A stretch of DNA of 12,241 bases. It comes from an uncultured Methylobacillus sp. (GTDB lineage: Bacteria > Pseudomonadota > Gammaproteobacteria > Burkholderiales > Methylophilaceae). Below the pieces are notes generated by a model that was given only the letters and a program-made list of their open reading frames with translations, made no database searches and was not told the origin of the DNA. Shown here one piece after another: positions 1 through 7,493 of this stretch; position 1 is the first letter of the stretch; the number at the start of each line of letters is the position of its first letter. A program made the translations under genes and the position numbers. The DNA lies in NCBI GenBank assembly GCA_946478865.1, contig CAMLDO010000044.1:1-12241 (forward strand), read 5' to 3'.

Positions 1-1721
1 TTTTCCATGAAATAGATCACATCGCATTTCTGGATGGTGGTGAAGCGATGCGCGATAAGGATGATGGTTTTCCGGCCGGCGAAATGGTGGATGGCCTGCA
101 TGATGGATTTTTCGGTAATGCCGTCGAGCGCGCTGGTGGCTTCGTCGAAGACCAGAACCTCGGGGTTGTGATAGAGCGAGCGTGCAATGCCGATGCGCTG
201 ACGCTGTCCGCCTGAAAGCTGTACCCCGCGCTCGCCCACGCGGGTCTCGATGCCTTCGGGCAGTTCGGCAATGAACTCCTCCAGGTGCGCAAGCGCAAGC
301 ACCTCCTGCACGCGATGAATATCGATTTTCTCCAGTGGAATGCCGAAGGCGACGTTTTCCTTGATGCTCGCATCCGAAAGAAAAATGCTTTGCGACACGA
401 GGCCGATCATGTTTTGCCAGGCGCGGGTATTGGCCGGGGTAAGCGGGACGCCGTCGATGAGAATCTCGCCTGCGTCGGGAGGCAGCAGCCCCATGACGAG
501 ATCGATGAGGGTGGATTTGCCCGACCCCGTCGATCCCGCAAACCCGATGGTTTTGTTCGCGGGGATGCGGACGCTGACCGATTTGAGTGCGGGCTGGAGC
601 TTGGCGGGATAGGTGAAGGTGACATCCCGGAAGTCGATGGCCTGGGTGAAGGACGTGATTTGCCCGGTGGCCGCATGGCTGGCCTCCGATCCTATAGCCG
701 CATGGCTTTTTTTCAGGTCCGCCTTGATCGAATCGAAAGCGGGGGAGGAAGCCTTGATGGTGGCTACCGCGTGGTAAATCTGCTGGAAGCCGGGCAGCAC
801 CTTGAAGCCCGCCAGTGCATATAGCGCGAGGACCGGCAGGATGGAAGCAAGGTCGCCTTCGTAGTTTCTCGTCAGGTAAAGCACCAGCAGGATCACGGAA
901 CTGAAGGAAATCATGTCCATGAAATTCTTGGGCGCCATCGCCAGCGCATCATTGGCGCTCAGGCTGCGGGAGAGTTCGGTGCCGCTATCCTGGAAGCGTT
1001 TGACGAAGTCGTCCTGCCGCCCGAGCAGCAGGACATCCTTGATGCCGCCGAATCCTTCGGCCATGAGCTTATAGCGGCGTGTGGCCAGCTCCGAAATCCT
1101 GCGGCCATTTCTCACCAGGCGCTGCCGTATCATGCGGTACAACACCGCGTAGGCGCAGCCGAAAATGACGAGCGCGATGAGCACTACCCACGGGTTCAGG
1201 ATCAACAGCCCCACGATCATGAACAGGGTCAGGATGGCCTTGGCATTGATCTGCATGAACGGATAGATGATCTGGGCCGCGACGATGTAGCTTTCCGAGG
1301 CGATCTTCTTGGTGAGCTCGGCGCTGCTGCCTGCGGCATGGAACAGCCAGGGCTGGTGCATGTAGTAGCGATAGAGGCTATCCGCGATTTCCTGTCCTAC
1401 GCGCGCCGCAAAGCGCGCCGTACGCCACACGGTCAGCATCGACACCAGCGCCGTGGCTACCAGCAGGATCAAGGCGACGACGCCCACGAAATAGATGAAG
1501 TCCGCCGGATTGCCAAGGCCGGACATCTGGTAGATCCGGCCGATGAAATGGGTCTGGCCCAGCACATTCTCGTTCGCGACCACAGCCATGAACAGGCCGA
1601 TGGCGGCCACGCTGGCGACTTCGGCAAATGCCATGATTGCCATGAGCAGTTGCAGGATCAGCAAGCGTTTGAGCTGGCTCGGCGTGAGGACGTCGAGCAA
1701 CTCCCGAATCAGTACGATCAA
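1..1721 (-). CDS. ABC exporter, fused permease and ATPase (MsbA/PglK-like), C-terminus cut by window edge
   Basis: This is an inner-membrane exporter half-transporter that would work as a dimer and use ATP to flip or export a lipid-linked or hydrophobic substrate. The 573 visible codons hold an N-terminal six-helix permease region (about residues 18-320) and a nucleotide-binding domain (about 360-573). The domain shows Walker A GSTGSGKST (lysine 402), Q-loop Gln444, signature LSGGQ (502-506), Walker B VLVFDE (522-527), SALD (530-533) and switch His558, so it looks catalytically complete. The GIKDVLLLGR stretch (226-235) is typical of the PglK-like group of oligosaccharide flippases, but no glycan genes are nearby and the substrate is unknown. 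An in-frame TAG lies just upstream, so no ATG start is possible before the first helix; TTG at 1721 has a good ribosome site. Probably 10-30 residues are missing at the left edge. Confidence 0.9.
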   Translation of the reverse strand, partial: MIVLIRELLDVLTPSQLKRLLILQLLMAIMAFAEVASVAAIGLFMAVVANENVLGQTHFIGRIYQMSGLGNPADFIYFVGVVALILLVATALVSMLTVWRTARFAARVGQEIADSLYRYYMHQPWLFHAAGSSAELTKKIASESYIVAAQIIYPFMQINAKAILTLFMIVGLLILNPWVVLIALVIFGCAYAVLYRMIRQRLVRNGRRISELATRRYKLMAEGFGGIKDVLLLGRQDDFVKRFQDSGTELSRSLSANDALAMAPKNFMDMISFSSVILLVLYLTRNYEGDLASILPVLALYALAGFKVLPGFQQIYHAVATIKASSPAFDSIKADLKKSHAAIGSEASHAATGQITSFTQAIDFRDVTFTYPAKLQPALKSVSVRIPANKTIGFAGSTGSGKSTLIDLVMGLLPPDAGEILIDGVPLTPANTRAWQNMIGLVSQSIFLSDASIKENVAFGIPLEKIDIHRVQEVLALAHLEEFIAELPEGIETRVGERGVQLSGGQRQRIGIARSLYHNPEVLVFDEATSALDGITEKSIMQAIHHFAGRKTIILIAHRFTTIQKCDVIYFME

Positions 1722-1728
1722 GACGATG

Positions 1729-1734
1729 CCTCGC
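1729..1734 (-). promoter_or_regulatory. Ribosome binding site fixing the TTG start of the ABC exporter
   Basis: On the minus strand GCGAGG stands seven bases before the TTG at 1721. The same frame is closed by a TAG a few codons upstream, and the first in-frame ATG is well inside the first membrane helix. This makes TTG the only sensible start. Confidence 0.6.
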
Positions 1735-1765
1735 TATCTCGGCTTTTTGATGCCTGTGAGGGCGA

Positions 1766-1798
1766 TATGGTTAGAGAAATACATGCGGGCTAACCATA
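1766..1798. repeat. Inverted repeat with 9-bp perfect arms upstream of the ABC exporter
   Basis: TATGGTTAG (1766-1774) and CTAACCATA (1790-1798) are exact reverse complements separated by 15 bases. The element lies 45 bases before the exporter start, in the divergent region shared with the diguanylate cyclase gene. It could be an operator for a dimeric regulator (arm centres 24 bp apart) or a hairpin in the exporter mRNA leader. No poly-U tract follows, so it is not a usual terminator. The function is inferred only from position and symmetry. Confidence 0.6.
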
Positions 1799-1914
1799 GT
1801 CTCTGTGAGTTCTGAATGAAAGAGTCCGTTCGGATGAGGTTCAGCTGCTTCCGATCAGGCGTCGCAGGCCGCTAATCTCTATTGTCTTAACGGTTTTTTA
1901 CCTTTTGCGCCGCG

Positions 1915-1923
1915 TGCTATAGT
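1915..1923 (+). promoter_or_regulatory. Possible extended -10 promoter element for the diguanylate cyclase gene
   Basis: TGCTATAGT matches the extended -10 pattern TGnTATAAT with one mismatch. No good -35 hexamer stands 16-18 bases upstream, only a T-rich run, which extended -10 promoters can tolerate. Transcription would begin near 1930, leaving a 13-base leader to the GTG at 1943 or about 49 bases to the ATG at 1979. Confidence 0.4.
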
Positions 1924-1942
1924 CCTTTCAAGCCTGCGGGTA

Positions 1943-3841
1943 GTGAACGCGGTAACAATTATTAGTAAACGGCCGTATATGCCGAAAAGAGCTTATGCAA
2001 TTCAATGGGGTGTACTGGTTATCGCGTTATCGGTACTCGGGGCTCTTATTGCGATCAATCTGGCTACGGAATACGAGCGTACCCAAGCCCGGGAAGAAGA
2101 AAGACTGACCGCCCAGACGCGCGTGATCGCGGACAATCTGGAGCAGAAAATCGAAAGCGCCAGCCGCGCGCTGGAAAGCATCCGAAACGATCTGCCCAAA
2201 TGGCAGGGACCATTCGGGAATCAGTTCCGCGACTTGCGTCTTCAGGCTTTGCCCAAAACCTTACCCGGCATCCGCAGCATGGGCGTACTGAATGCCGACG
2301 GCACCGTCATCGCTTCCAGCGTTCCAGGGTATAGCGGGCATAATTTCCGCCATCGCGATTATTTCACTGCCGCCCGGGCAAACCCCGATGCGGACACCTT
2401 GTATATTTCCCCGCCATTCAAATCGGTGACCGGTGTGTACCTGATCACCCTGAGCCGCGCGATCATCGGCCCCAACGGAGAGTTTCAGGGCATCGTCGCT
2501 GCCGCGCTCGATCCCGATTACTTCAGGACGCTGCTGCAATCGGTGTTGTATGCCCCCGACATGTGGGATTCGATTGTGCACGGCGACGGCTATCTGTTTA
2601 TCATCGAGCCCGAACGGAAGGGGCTGGCGGGGATCAATCTTTCCCGTCCCGGCGCTCTTTTCGACATCCACAAGGCCAGCGGCAAGGAAGTGACGGTCAT
2701 GTCGGGCCGGGTGAAGGCGACCAATGAAATGCGCATGATCGCCCAGCGCACGATCAACCCCGCCAGCCTTCACATGAACAAGCCGCTTTTTATCGCCGTG
2801 AGCCGAGACCTCGATACGGTCTACCAGACCTGGCAGCGCGATTTGATCATCCAGTCGGTGCTGTACCTGTTCATCCTGTTTTATTCGGTCATCGGCCTGT
2901 TCATCTATCAGGGGCGCCAGAAAGTATTCGACCGGCAGGCCGCCGAGGTGGAGGCCACGCTGCAGGCGTCCGAAGAGCGGTTCCGTACTGTTTTCGACGC
3001 AGCGCCCATCGGAATCGCGATGATCGATGCCGAGGGGCGATTGATGCGGGCGAATGCGGCGCTGTGCTCCCTGCTGGGGTTCACTCAGGAAGAAATACTC
3101 TCGAAGTCTCTGGATTGCATTGCTCACCCGGCCGAGGAGAAGCTCGATATTGCCTGGATCGCGGCCTGCCTTTCAGGAGGCGATGGCAGTTTCCAGATCG
3201 AGAAGCGGTACCTGCGCCACGCGACCGACCAGCTCTGGCTGCACATCAGTTTTTCGATCGTGAGCGGAAAGGCCGGGCAGCCGCGGTACTACATCGCCCA
3301 GGTGCAGAACATCACCGAGCGCAAAAGCCTCATCGAAAAACTGGAGAACCAGGCCAATCACGACTACCTCACCAATTTATCCAACCGGCGCCATTTCCTG
3401 AATCAGAGCGAGGCCGAGCTGCGCCGCGCCAAGCGCTATGGACATGCGTTTTCCGTGCTGATGTTCGATGTGGACTATTTCAAAAAGGTCAATGACGTAC
3501 ATGGGCATGCTGCGGGAGACATTGCGCTCAAGACCATCAGCGCGGCTGCCCAAAACATGCTGCGCGATGTCGATATCCTCGGCCGGGTGGGAGGCGAGGA
3601 ATTTGCGGCCACGCTGCCCGAAACGGATCTGGCGGGTGCAGCGGGTGTCGCGGAACGGCTGCGCAGTCTCATCGAGCGCACGCCCATTTATCTGCACGAC
3701 GGCTCTGTCCTTGAACTGACGATATCGGTCGGCGTCAGCACGATGGGACATCCGGATATCAGCCTGGAGAAGCTCATGGATCAGGCGGATCATGCGCTGT
3801 ACGAGGCCAAGAAGAGCGGCCGCAACCGGGTGCATTTTTAA
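1943..3841 (+). CDS. Membrane-bound sensor diguanylate cyclase (Cache-like, PAS, GGDEF)
   Basis: The protein should make cyclic di-GMP from two GTP at the inner membrane in response to a periplasmic and a cytoplasmic signal. Domains in order: first membrane helix (about 20-42), periplasmic Cache/PDC-like sensor (about 45-298; note the RHRDYF and LSRAI motifs), second helix (301-323), PAS (about 344-458) and GGDEF (about 470-630). The active site is GGEEF at 550-554. The metal and guanine residues are present in FDVDYF, VND and GHAAGD, and the product-inhibition motif RxxD is intact (Arg541, Asp544). It is therefore very probably an active, feedback-limited cyclase. The GTG start gives 632 residues but has only a weak ribosome site; ATG at 1979 would shorten it by 12 residues. 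It is transcribed alone and ends 18 bases before a strong terminator. The ligand is unknown. Confidence 0.9.
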   Translation: MNAVTIISKRPYMPKRAYAIQWGVLVIALSVLGALIAINLATEYERTQAREEERLTAQTRVIADNLEQKIESASRALESIRNDLPKWQGPFGNQFRDLRLQALPKTLPGIRSMGVLNADGTVIASSVPGYSGHNFRHRDYFTAARANPDADTLYISPPFKSVTGVYLITLSRAIIGPNGEFQGIVAAALDPDYFRTLLQSVLYAPDMWDSIVHGDGYLFIIEPERKGLAGINLSRPGALFDIHKASGKEVTVMSGRVKATNEMRMIAQRTINPASLHMNKPLFIAVSRDLDTVYQTWQRDLIIQSVLYLFILFYSVIGLFIYQGRQKVFDRQAAEVEATLQASEERFRTVFDAAPIGIAMIDAEGRLMRANAALCSLLGFTQEEILSKSLDCIAHPAEEKLDIAWIAACLSGGDGSFQIEKRYLRHATDQLWLHISFSIVSGKAGQPRYYIAQVQNITERKSLIEKLENQANHDYLTNLSNRRHFLNQSEAELRRAKRYGHAFSVLMFDVDYFKKVNDVHGHAAGDIALKTISAAAQNMLRDVDILGRVGGEEFAATLPETDLAGAAGVAERLRSLIERTPIYLHDGSVLELTISVGVSTMGHPDISLEKLMDQADHALYEAKKSGRNRVHF

Positions 3842-3858
3842 CCGAGTGAATGCACGAT

Positions 3859-3884
3859 AAAAAAGGGGCCGCAGCCCCTTTTTT
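3859..3884. terminator. Bidirectional intrinsic terminator
   Basis: AAAAAAGGGGC (3859-3869) and GCCCCTTTTTT (3874-3884) form a perfect 11-bp stem around a four-base loop. Because A and T runs flank the GC core on opposite sides, it can stop transcription both of the cyclase gene from the left and of the YcaC-type gene from the right. Confidence 0.9.
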
Positions 3885-3900
3885 ATTGGCCCGTTCGCAT

Positions 3901-3919
3901 GGCTTCAATTCGCGAAGCC
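3901..3919. repeat. Short inverted repeat in the 3' region of the YcaC-type gene
   Basis: GGCTTC (3901-3906) and GAAGCC (3914-3919) are exact complements around seven bases. It lies between the stop codon at 3948 and the main terminator. It may be a minor mRNA 3' hairpin; there is no U-run next to it. Confidence 0.35.
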
Positions 3920-3947
3920 TGGCGTTACGGCCTTACCTGCCGATAGC

Positions 3948-4571
3948 TTACTTCGTAGTCAAGGCGGTATATGACGTGATCAGGTTGCGATAGTCCGGGA
4001 TATGGTTGGAGCACAGCGCAGCCAGACCCTCGATATCGCGGCGCCAGTCGCGGTGCAGTTCGCACGCGACGCCGAACCAGGTCATGAGTTGGGCGCCGGC
4101 GGCTTGCATGCGATGCCAGGCCGCATCGCGCGTCAACTCGTTGAAAGTGCCGGAGGCATCCCCGACCACGAACACGTCAAAGCCTTCCTCGATCGCGGAC
4201 AGAGCCGGAAAAGCGACGCACACTTCCGTCACCACGCCCGCGATGATCAGTTGCTTCTTGCCGGTGGCCTTGATCGCCTTGACGAAGTCTTCGTTGTCCC
4301 AGGCGTTGATCTGGCCGGGGCGAGCGATGTAGGGCGCATCCGGGAACATCTCCTTGAGCTCGGGCATGAGCGGGCCGTTGGGACCGTTCTCGAAGCTGGT
4401 GGTGAGGATGGTCGGCAGGTTGAAGAACTTGGCGGCATTGGCCAGGGCAAGCACGTTGTTCTTGAACTTGTCCGGGTCGATGTCGCGCACCAGGGAAAGC
4501 AGGCCGGCCTGGTGGTCTACCAGCAGTACGGCGGCGTTGTCACGGTCGAGACGGATGTAGGGCTTGGTCAT
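3948..4571 (-). CDS. ycaC: YcaC-type isochorismatase-family (cysteine) hydrolase
   Basis: The sequence closely follows E. coli YcaC as I recall it over its whole length of 207 residues, including LLVDHQAGLLSLVRDI near the start, ITSYTAL near the end, and the same start. YcaC is a soluble cytoplasmic, ring-forming member of the isochorismatase-like hydrolases; its natural substrate is not settled. The probable catalytic residues are Asp19 (in VDHQ) and nucleophile Cys118 (in VVTEVCVA). Position 84, where the superfamily often has lysine, is Arg (ARPG), as I recall for YcaC itself. AAGGAG stands seven bases before the ATG. The gene begins 50 bases after the pirin stop on the same strand, so the two are probably cotranscribed and controlled by the divergent LysR gene. 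The family assignment is firm; the reaction is not. Confidence 0.93.
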   Translation of the reverse strand: MTKPYIRLDRDNAAVLLVDHQAGLLSLVRDIDPDKFKNNVLALANAAKFFNLPTILTTSFENGPNGPLMPELKEMFPDAPYIARPGQINAWDNEDFVKAIKATGKKQLIIAGVVTEVCVAFPALSAIEEGFDVFVVGDASGTFNELTRDAAWHRMQAAGAQLMTWFGVACELHRDWRRDIEGLAALCSNHIPDYRNLITSYTALTTK

Positions 4572-4621
4572 GATGTTTCTCCTTTTGGTGATTGAGTTAT
4601 TGCTGCGAAACCTGGCGTGCG

Positions 4622-5488
4622 TTATGCCGCCGCTGCTACAAAACGGCCCTGTTTGTAGTCATCGATTGCCTGGTTGATTTCCTCCCAGGTATTCATGACG
4701 AAGGGGCCATGGCCGACCACCGGCTCATTCAGTGGCTCGCCGTTCAACAGCAACAGGACGGAGTCCTGCTGCGCTTCCAGCACCAGCTCGTCGCCTTCGC
4801 GCTGCATGACGGCCAGTTCGCCAGGACGGACGGTATGCACGTCACCCAGCCCGACTGCGCCATGCAACACGAACACGGCGGTGGTATGTCCTTCCGGCAG
4901 GGTGAAGACGGTTCTGCTGCCGGCATTCAGCCGTACATCCCAGACGTTCATCGGACTGAAGGTACGCGCCGGGCCTTGGCGGTTGGCGTATTCGCCCGCG
5001 ATGACGCGCACCGTGCCCGCATTGTCCGGAAGCTGGATCACGGGAGTCTGTTCCCGCGTGATGCCCTGATAGCCGGGTGTGGTCATCTTGTTCCGGGCCG
5101 GCAGGTTGACCCAGAGCTGGATCATCTCGAAATTGCCGCCGGTACGGGCGTAGTCGTCGCTGTGGTATTCCTCGTGCACGATGCCGGAGCCGGCCGTCAT
5201 CCATTGCACATCTCCGGGGCCGATGGTGCCACCTGCGTTCGTGGAATCGTGATGCGACACCTGACCTTCATAGACGATGGTGACCGTCTCGAACCCGCGA
5301 TGCGGATGCTGGCCTACACCGCGGCGCTTTTGCGTCGGCTCGAAACGCGTCGGCCCGGCGTAGTCCATGAGCAGGAAGGGCGACATCTCCTGATGGATGT
5401 CACGGTAGGAAAAAATGTTCTGCACGGGAAAACCGTCGCCCACCCAATGATGGCCGTTGCTGCGTTTGATGAATGCCAGTTTTTTCAT
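4622..5488 (-). CDS. Pirin family cupin protein
   Basis: This is a bicupin of the pirin family, 288 residues, the normal length. The metal site of pirins and of the quercetinase-active homologue YhhW is visible in the N-terminal cupin: His61 and His63 (HPHRGFET), His105 and Glu107 (GIVHEE). The C-terminal pirin domain spans about 170-280. Some members are 2,3-dioxygenases on flavonols, others are regulators or stress proteins, so activity here is open. An upstream ATG would add eight residues, but GAGGAG stands six bases before the ATG at 5488, and homologues begin near this point (KKLAFIKRSNGHHWVGDGFPV-like openings, from memory), so 5488 is chosen. It is the first gene of a probable pirin-ycaC operon, divergent from LysR, with a -10 element about 33 bases upstream. 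Confidence 0.93.
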   Translation of the reverse strand: MKKLAFIKRSNGHHWVGDGFPVQNIFSYRDIHQEMSPFLLMDYAGPTRFEPTQKRRGVGQHPHRGFETVTIVYEGQVSHHDSTNAGGTIGPGDVQWMTAGSGIVHEEYHSDDYARTGGNFEMIQLWVNLPARNKMTTPGYQGITREQTPVIQLPDNAGTVRVIAGEYANRQGPARTFSPMNVWDVRLNAGSRTVFTLPEGHTTAVFVLHGAVGLGDVHTVRPGELAVMQREGDELVLEAQQDSVLLLLNGEPLNEPVVGHGPFVMNTWEEINQAIDDYKQGRFVAAAA

Positions 5489-5494
5489 GTCGTG

Positions 5495-5500
5495 CTCCTC
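5495..5500 (-). promoter_or_regulatory. Ribosome binding site fixing the pirin start
   Basis: On the minus strand GAGGAG lies six bases before the ATG at 5488. The longer alternative ATG at 5512 has no comparable site and would lie almost on the predicted transcription start. Confidence 0.7.
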
Positions 5501-5520
5501 GCTGCGTTGCATTGATGACC

Positions 5521-5526
5521 ACTATA
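5521..5526 (-). promoter_or_regulatory. Possible -10 element of the pirin-ycaC operon
   Basis: The minus strand reads TATAGT, five of six consensus bases. No recognisable -35 hexamer sits 16-18 bases upstream, which fits a promoter that needs an activator such as the divergent LysR protein. The predicted start is near 5514, giving a leader of about 25 bases. Confidence 0.45.
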
Positions 5527-5531
5527 GGCGC

Positions 5532-5560
5532 ATGACATTCCGGGTTCTAGATGGTTAAAT
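5532..5560 (+). promoter_or_regulatory. Possible sigma-70 promoter of the LysR gene
   Basis: ATGACA (5532-5537, five of six to TTGACA) and TTAAAT (5555-5560, four of six to TATAAT) are 17 bases apart. Transcription would start near 5567, inside the dyad at 5562-5576, as expected for a LysR gene that represses itself. Confidence 0.45.
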
Positions 5561-5561
5561 G

Positions 5562-5576
5562 TGAAATTACTTTTCA
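5562..5576. repeat. Candidate LysR operator dyad
   Basis: TGAAA (5562-5566) and TTTCA (5572-5576) are perfect complements around five bases, in the 103-bp region between pirin and the LysR gene. LysR boxes are usually T-N11-A dyads; this one is T-N13-A, so the match is loose. Its place over the predicted LysR transcription start and upstream of the pirin promoter fits a shared operator. Confidence 0.4.
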
Positions 5577-5591
5577 ATAAATGGAACAATC

Positions 5592-6476
5592 GTGGATTTC
5601 AACGAGGCGGCGGTTTTCGTGAAAGTGGTGCAGGCGGGCGGCTTCAGCGCGGCTGCGCGTCAACTGGGATTGCCCACTTCCACGGTGAGTACGCGCGTAT
5701 CGAGACTGGAGCGGCGCCTGGGTATCACCTTGCTGCAACGCACCACGCGGCGGCTCCATCTCACCGAAGCCGGTACGGCCTACTACCACCATGCCTCAAT
5801 GGGGCTGGGGCATATGCTGGAAGCCGAAGCTGCAGTGGATGAAGCGCGCCAGCAGCCGCAGGGCAGGCTCAAGGTGACGGCTCCCGCAGACCTCGGGGAT
5901 GTTCTTCTGGCTGGCCTCATCGAGCGTACCCAGCGCGAGTATCCCGCGCTGGAAGTGGAGCTGCTGCTGACGGATCGTTATCTGGATCTCGTGGCGGAAG
6001 GCGTGGATGTGGCGGTGCGCACGGGCGATCTGCGCGATTCCAGCTTGATCGCGAAATCGCTGGGCACTATCCACTGGGCGATGTTCGCAAGTCCCGATTA
6101 CCTGAAGCAGGCGGCTCCGCTGGAGGAACCCCAGGACCTGCACGCGCATTGTTGTCTGCAATTCACCCCGATGGGTCGCGATGCCTGGGATTTGAGCAAT
6201 GGGCGCAATACCGTCACCATTCCGCTCGCCGGGCGCATCATGGCCAACAGCATCGGCGTGGTGAAAACCATGGTTGCGGGCGGGCAGGGCGTGGCACTGC
6301 TGCCGGATTTCATATGCAAGACGGAGCAGGCCGCGGGTGATCTGGTGCGCGTGTTGTCAGATTGGCAGGGGCGGGCCGATCCGGTGCATCTGGTCTATCC
6401 CCGCCAGCGCTTTATGCCGCCCAAACTGCGGGCCTTCATCGACCTCGCGCAGGCAGAATTAAGAAGCTGGTTTTAA
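5592..6476 (+). CDS. LysR-type transcriptional regulator
   Basis: This is a 294-residue DNA-binding regulator of usual family length. The N-terminal winged helix-turn-helix covers about residues 1-60, with GGFSAAARQLGLPTSTVSTR forming the recognition region and LQRTTRRLHLTEAG the wing. The effector-binding domain follows (about 88-292), with family-typical stretches such as GRLKVTAPADLG, VDVAVRTG and GQGVALLPDF. It resembles the large DsdC/AaeR-like subgroup common in proteobacteria. The effector is unknown. The start is GTG, with a weak GGA six bases upstream; the ATG at 5581 is out of frame. It is divergent from pirin-ycaC and by the usual LysR arrangement probably controls that operon and itself. 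The gene ends 11 bases from the tail of the converging glutathione transferase gene, with no terminator visible between them. Confidence 0.93.
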   Translation: MDFNEAAVFVKVVQAGGFSAAARQLGLPTSTVSTRVSRLERRLGITLLQRTTRRLHLTEAGTAYYHHASMGLGHMLEAEAAVDEARQQPQGRLKVTAPADLGDVLLAGLIERTQREYPALEVELLLTDRYLDLVAEGVDVAVRTGDLRDSSLIAKSLGTIHWAMFASPDYLKQAAPLEEPQDLHAHCCLQFTPMGRDAWDLSNGRNTVTIPLAGRIMANSIGVVKTMVAGGQGVALLPDFICKTEQAAGDLVRVLSDWQGRADPVHLVYPRQRFMPPKLRAFIDLAQAELRSWF

Positions 6477-6487
6477 GCAGAGATGTT

Positions 6488-7105
6488 TCAGGCGGCAGAC
6501 CGGCTCATCTCCACCCAGGCTTGCACACTGGGCCGCTGCCATTGCGCGTTTGCATAAGCGGCCAGCCGTTCCGGCACGGCATCGCCACCCAGCACCAGTC
6601 GATTGAGCATGAGCCCCAGATCGGTATCCGCGATGCACCATTGTCCGAACAATGTCTGCTGCCCATGCGGCAGAAGCCGTTCGACTGCATTGAAGAGCTT
6701 GTTTGCCGCCGCTTGTGCCGCGCTGGACAAGGGGGGAGCCGTGCGTTCGAGAAAGACGATTTCCGTCGACCGCTCCTGGCGGATCGCTGTGAGGTCGCTG
6801 CGCAGCCATGCCTGCACTTCGCGCGCCTTGGCTTTGTTTCTGGGATCGACAGGGTAAAGGTGGGGACCGGGAAAAGCCTCGTCGATATATTCGGCAATGG
6901 CCGAGGACTCGGACAGGCTGAACGCGCCATCGCTGAAGGTGGGAACGCGCTGCGTCGTCGAAAGTGCGCCGTAGGCCGCTGACCGCTGTTCGCCCTCCTG
7001 CAGATTGACCGGCTGCAATTCAAAGGTCAGGCCCTTTTCACGCAGCGCGACATAAGCGGACATGGCGTAGGGCGACAGGTAGTTCGAATCGACAAATAAT
7101 TTCAT
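6488..7105 (-). CDS. yfcF: YfcF-type glutathione S-transferase
   Basis: The 205-residue protein resembles E. coli YfcF, a cytoplasmic glutathione transferase/peroxidase-type enzyme. The thioredoxin-like N-terminal domain (about 1-80) has the SPYAMSAYVALREKGL helix with Ser11 as the likely glutathione-contacting residue, the cis-proline motif QRVP (Pro55) and the glutathione-binding SES (66-67 region). The helical C-terminal domain (about 88-200) carries QAWLRSDL and GQWCIADTDL, both strongly shared with YfcF as I recall it. An upstream ATG at 7117 overlaps the ribosome site; GGAGG five bases before the ATG at 7105 makes that the better start. The DUF3147-type gene is 37 bases upstream on the same strand, so the two may form one transcript. 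A role in electrophile or peroxide detoxification fits the neighbouring pirin, YcaC and LysR genes. Confidence 0.88.
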   Translation of the reverse strand: MKLFVDSNYLSPYAMSAYVALREKGLTFELQPVNLQEGEQRSAAYGALSTTQRVPTFSDGAFSLSESSAIAEYIDEAFPGPHLYPVDPRNKAKAREVQAWLRSDLTAIRQERSTEIVFLERTAPPLSSAAQAAANKLFNAVERLLPHGQQTLFGQWCIADTDLGLMLNRLVLGGDAVPERLAAYANAQWQRPSVQAWVEMSRSAA

Positions 7106-7110
7106 GAATC

Positions 7111-7115
7111 CCTCC
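7111..7115 (-). promoter_or_regulatory. Ribosome binding site fixing the glutathione transferase start
   Basis: GGAGG on the minus strand is five bases from the ATG at 7105. The alternative ATG at 7117 would place this motif inside the coding sequence. Confidence 0.65.
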
Positions 7116-7142
7116 ATGCAGGGCGGTTGAGTGGGATTTGCC

Positions 7143-7493
7143 TCAAAGCAGTTCTATTCCGAACCGGCGCAGCGCCAGCGCGAACAGGCCGAAGCATACG
7201 GACGTGATGAGCACGGACGCAAGCAGGGTGGGCCAGAAGCCTAGGCGAGGCAGCAGGAAAGGGAAGGCCAGAAACATCGGCAAGGTCGGAATCACGTACC
7301 AGAAGGTGTACCAGGCGTGGTTGGCGATTTTGGATGCGGGCTGATGTTCCAGGTACAGCCAGATGAGCGCGAGCAGGGTGACGAGCGGTAGCGCGGCAAT
7401 GAAACCGCCGAGTTTGTCGCTGCGTTTCGCCACTTCGGAAACCAGCACGACCACGGCGGCCGTGGCGAGATATTTGGTAATGAGCCACATCAT
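7143..7493 (-). CDS. Small integral membrane protein, DUF3147 family
   Basis: This 116-residue protein has no known function. It is almost wholly hydrophobic, with four likely membrane helices at about 4-21, 29-48, 61-82 and 86-108. Short polar links include SEVAKRSDKLGG (19-30) and LEHQPASKIANHAW (48-61). These conserved stretches, with the YTFWYVIPTLPMFL segment, match what I recall of the DUF3147 family, typical in length at about 115-120 residues and widespread in proteobacteria. Two ATGs stand in tandem (7493 and 7490); neither has a strong ribosome site, so either may be used. It lies 37 bases upstream of the YfcF-type gene on the same strand and may be cotranscribed with it. No promoter was clearly seen upstream. 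Confidence 0.82.
   Translation of the reverse strand: MMWLITKYLATAAVVVLVSEVAKRSDKLGGFIAALPLVTLLALIWLYLEHQPASKIANHAWYTFWYVIPTLPMFLAFPFLLPRLGFWPTLLASVLITSVCFGLFALALRRFGIELL

Noticed and set aside
4592..5515. Long open frame on the plus strand opposite pirin, and similar long frames opposite the chemoreceptor and cyclase
   Set aside because: Translations show no family features and mirror strongly coding genes; they are artefacts of high-GC codon use.
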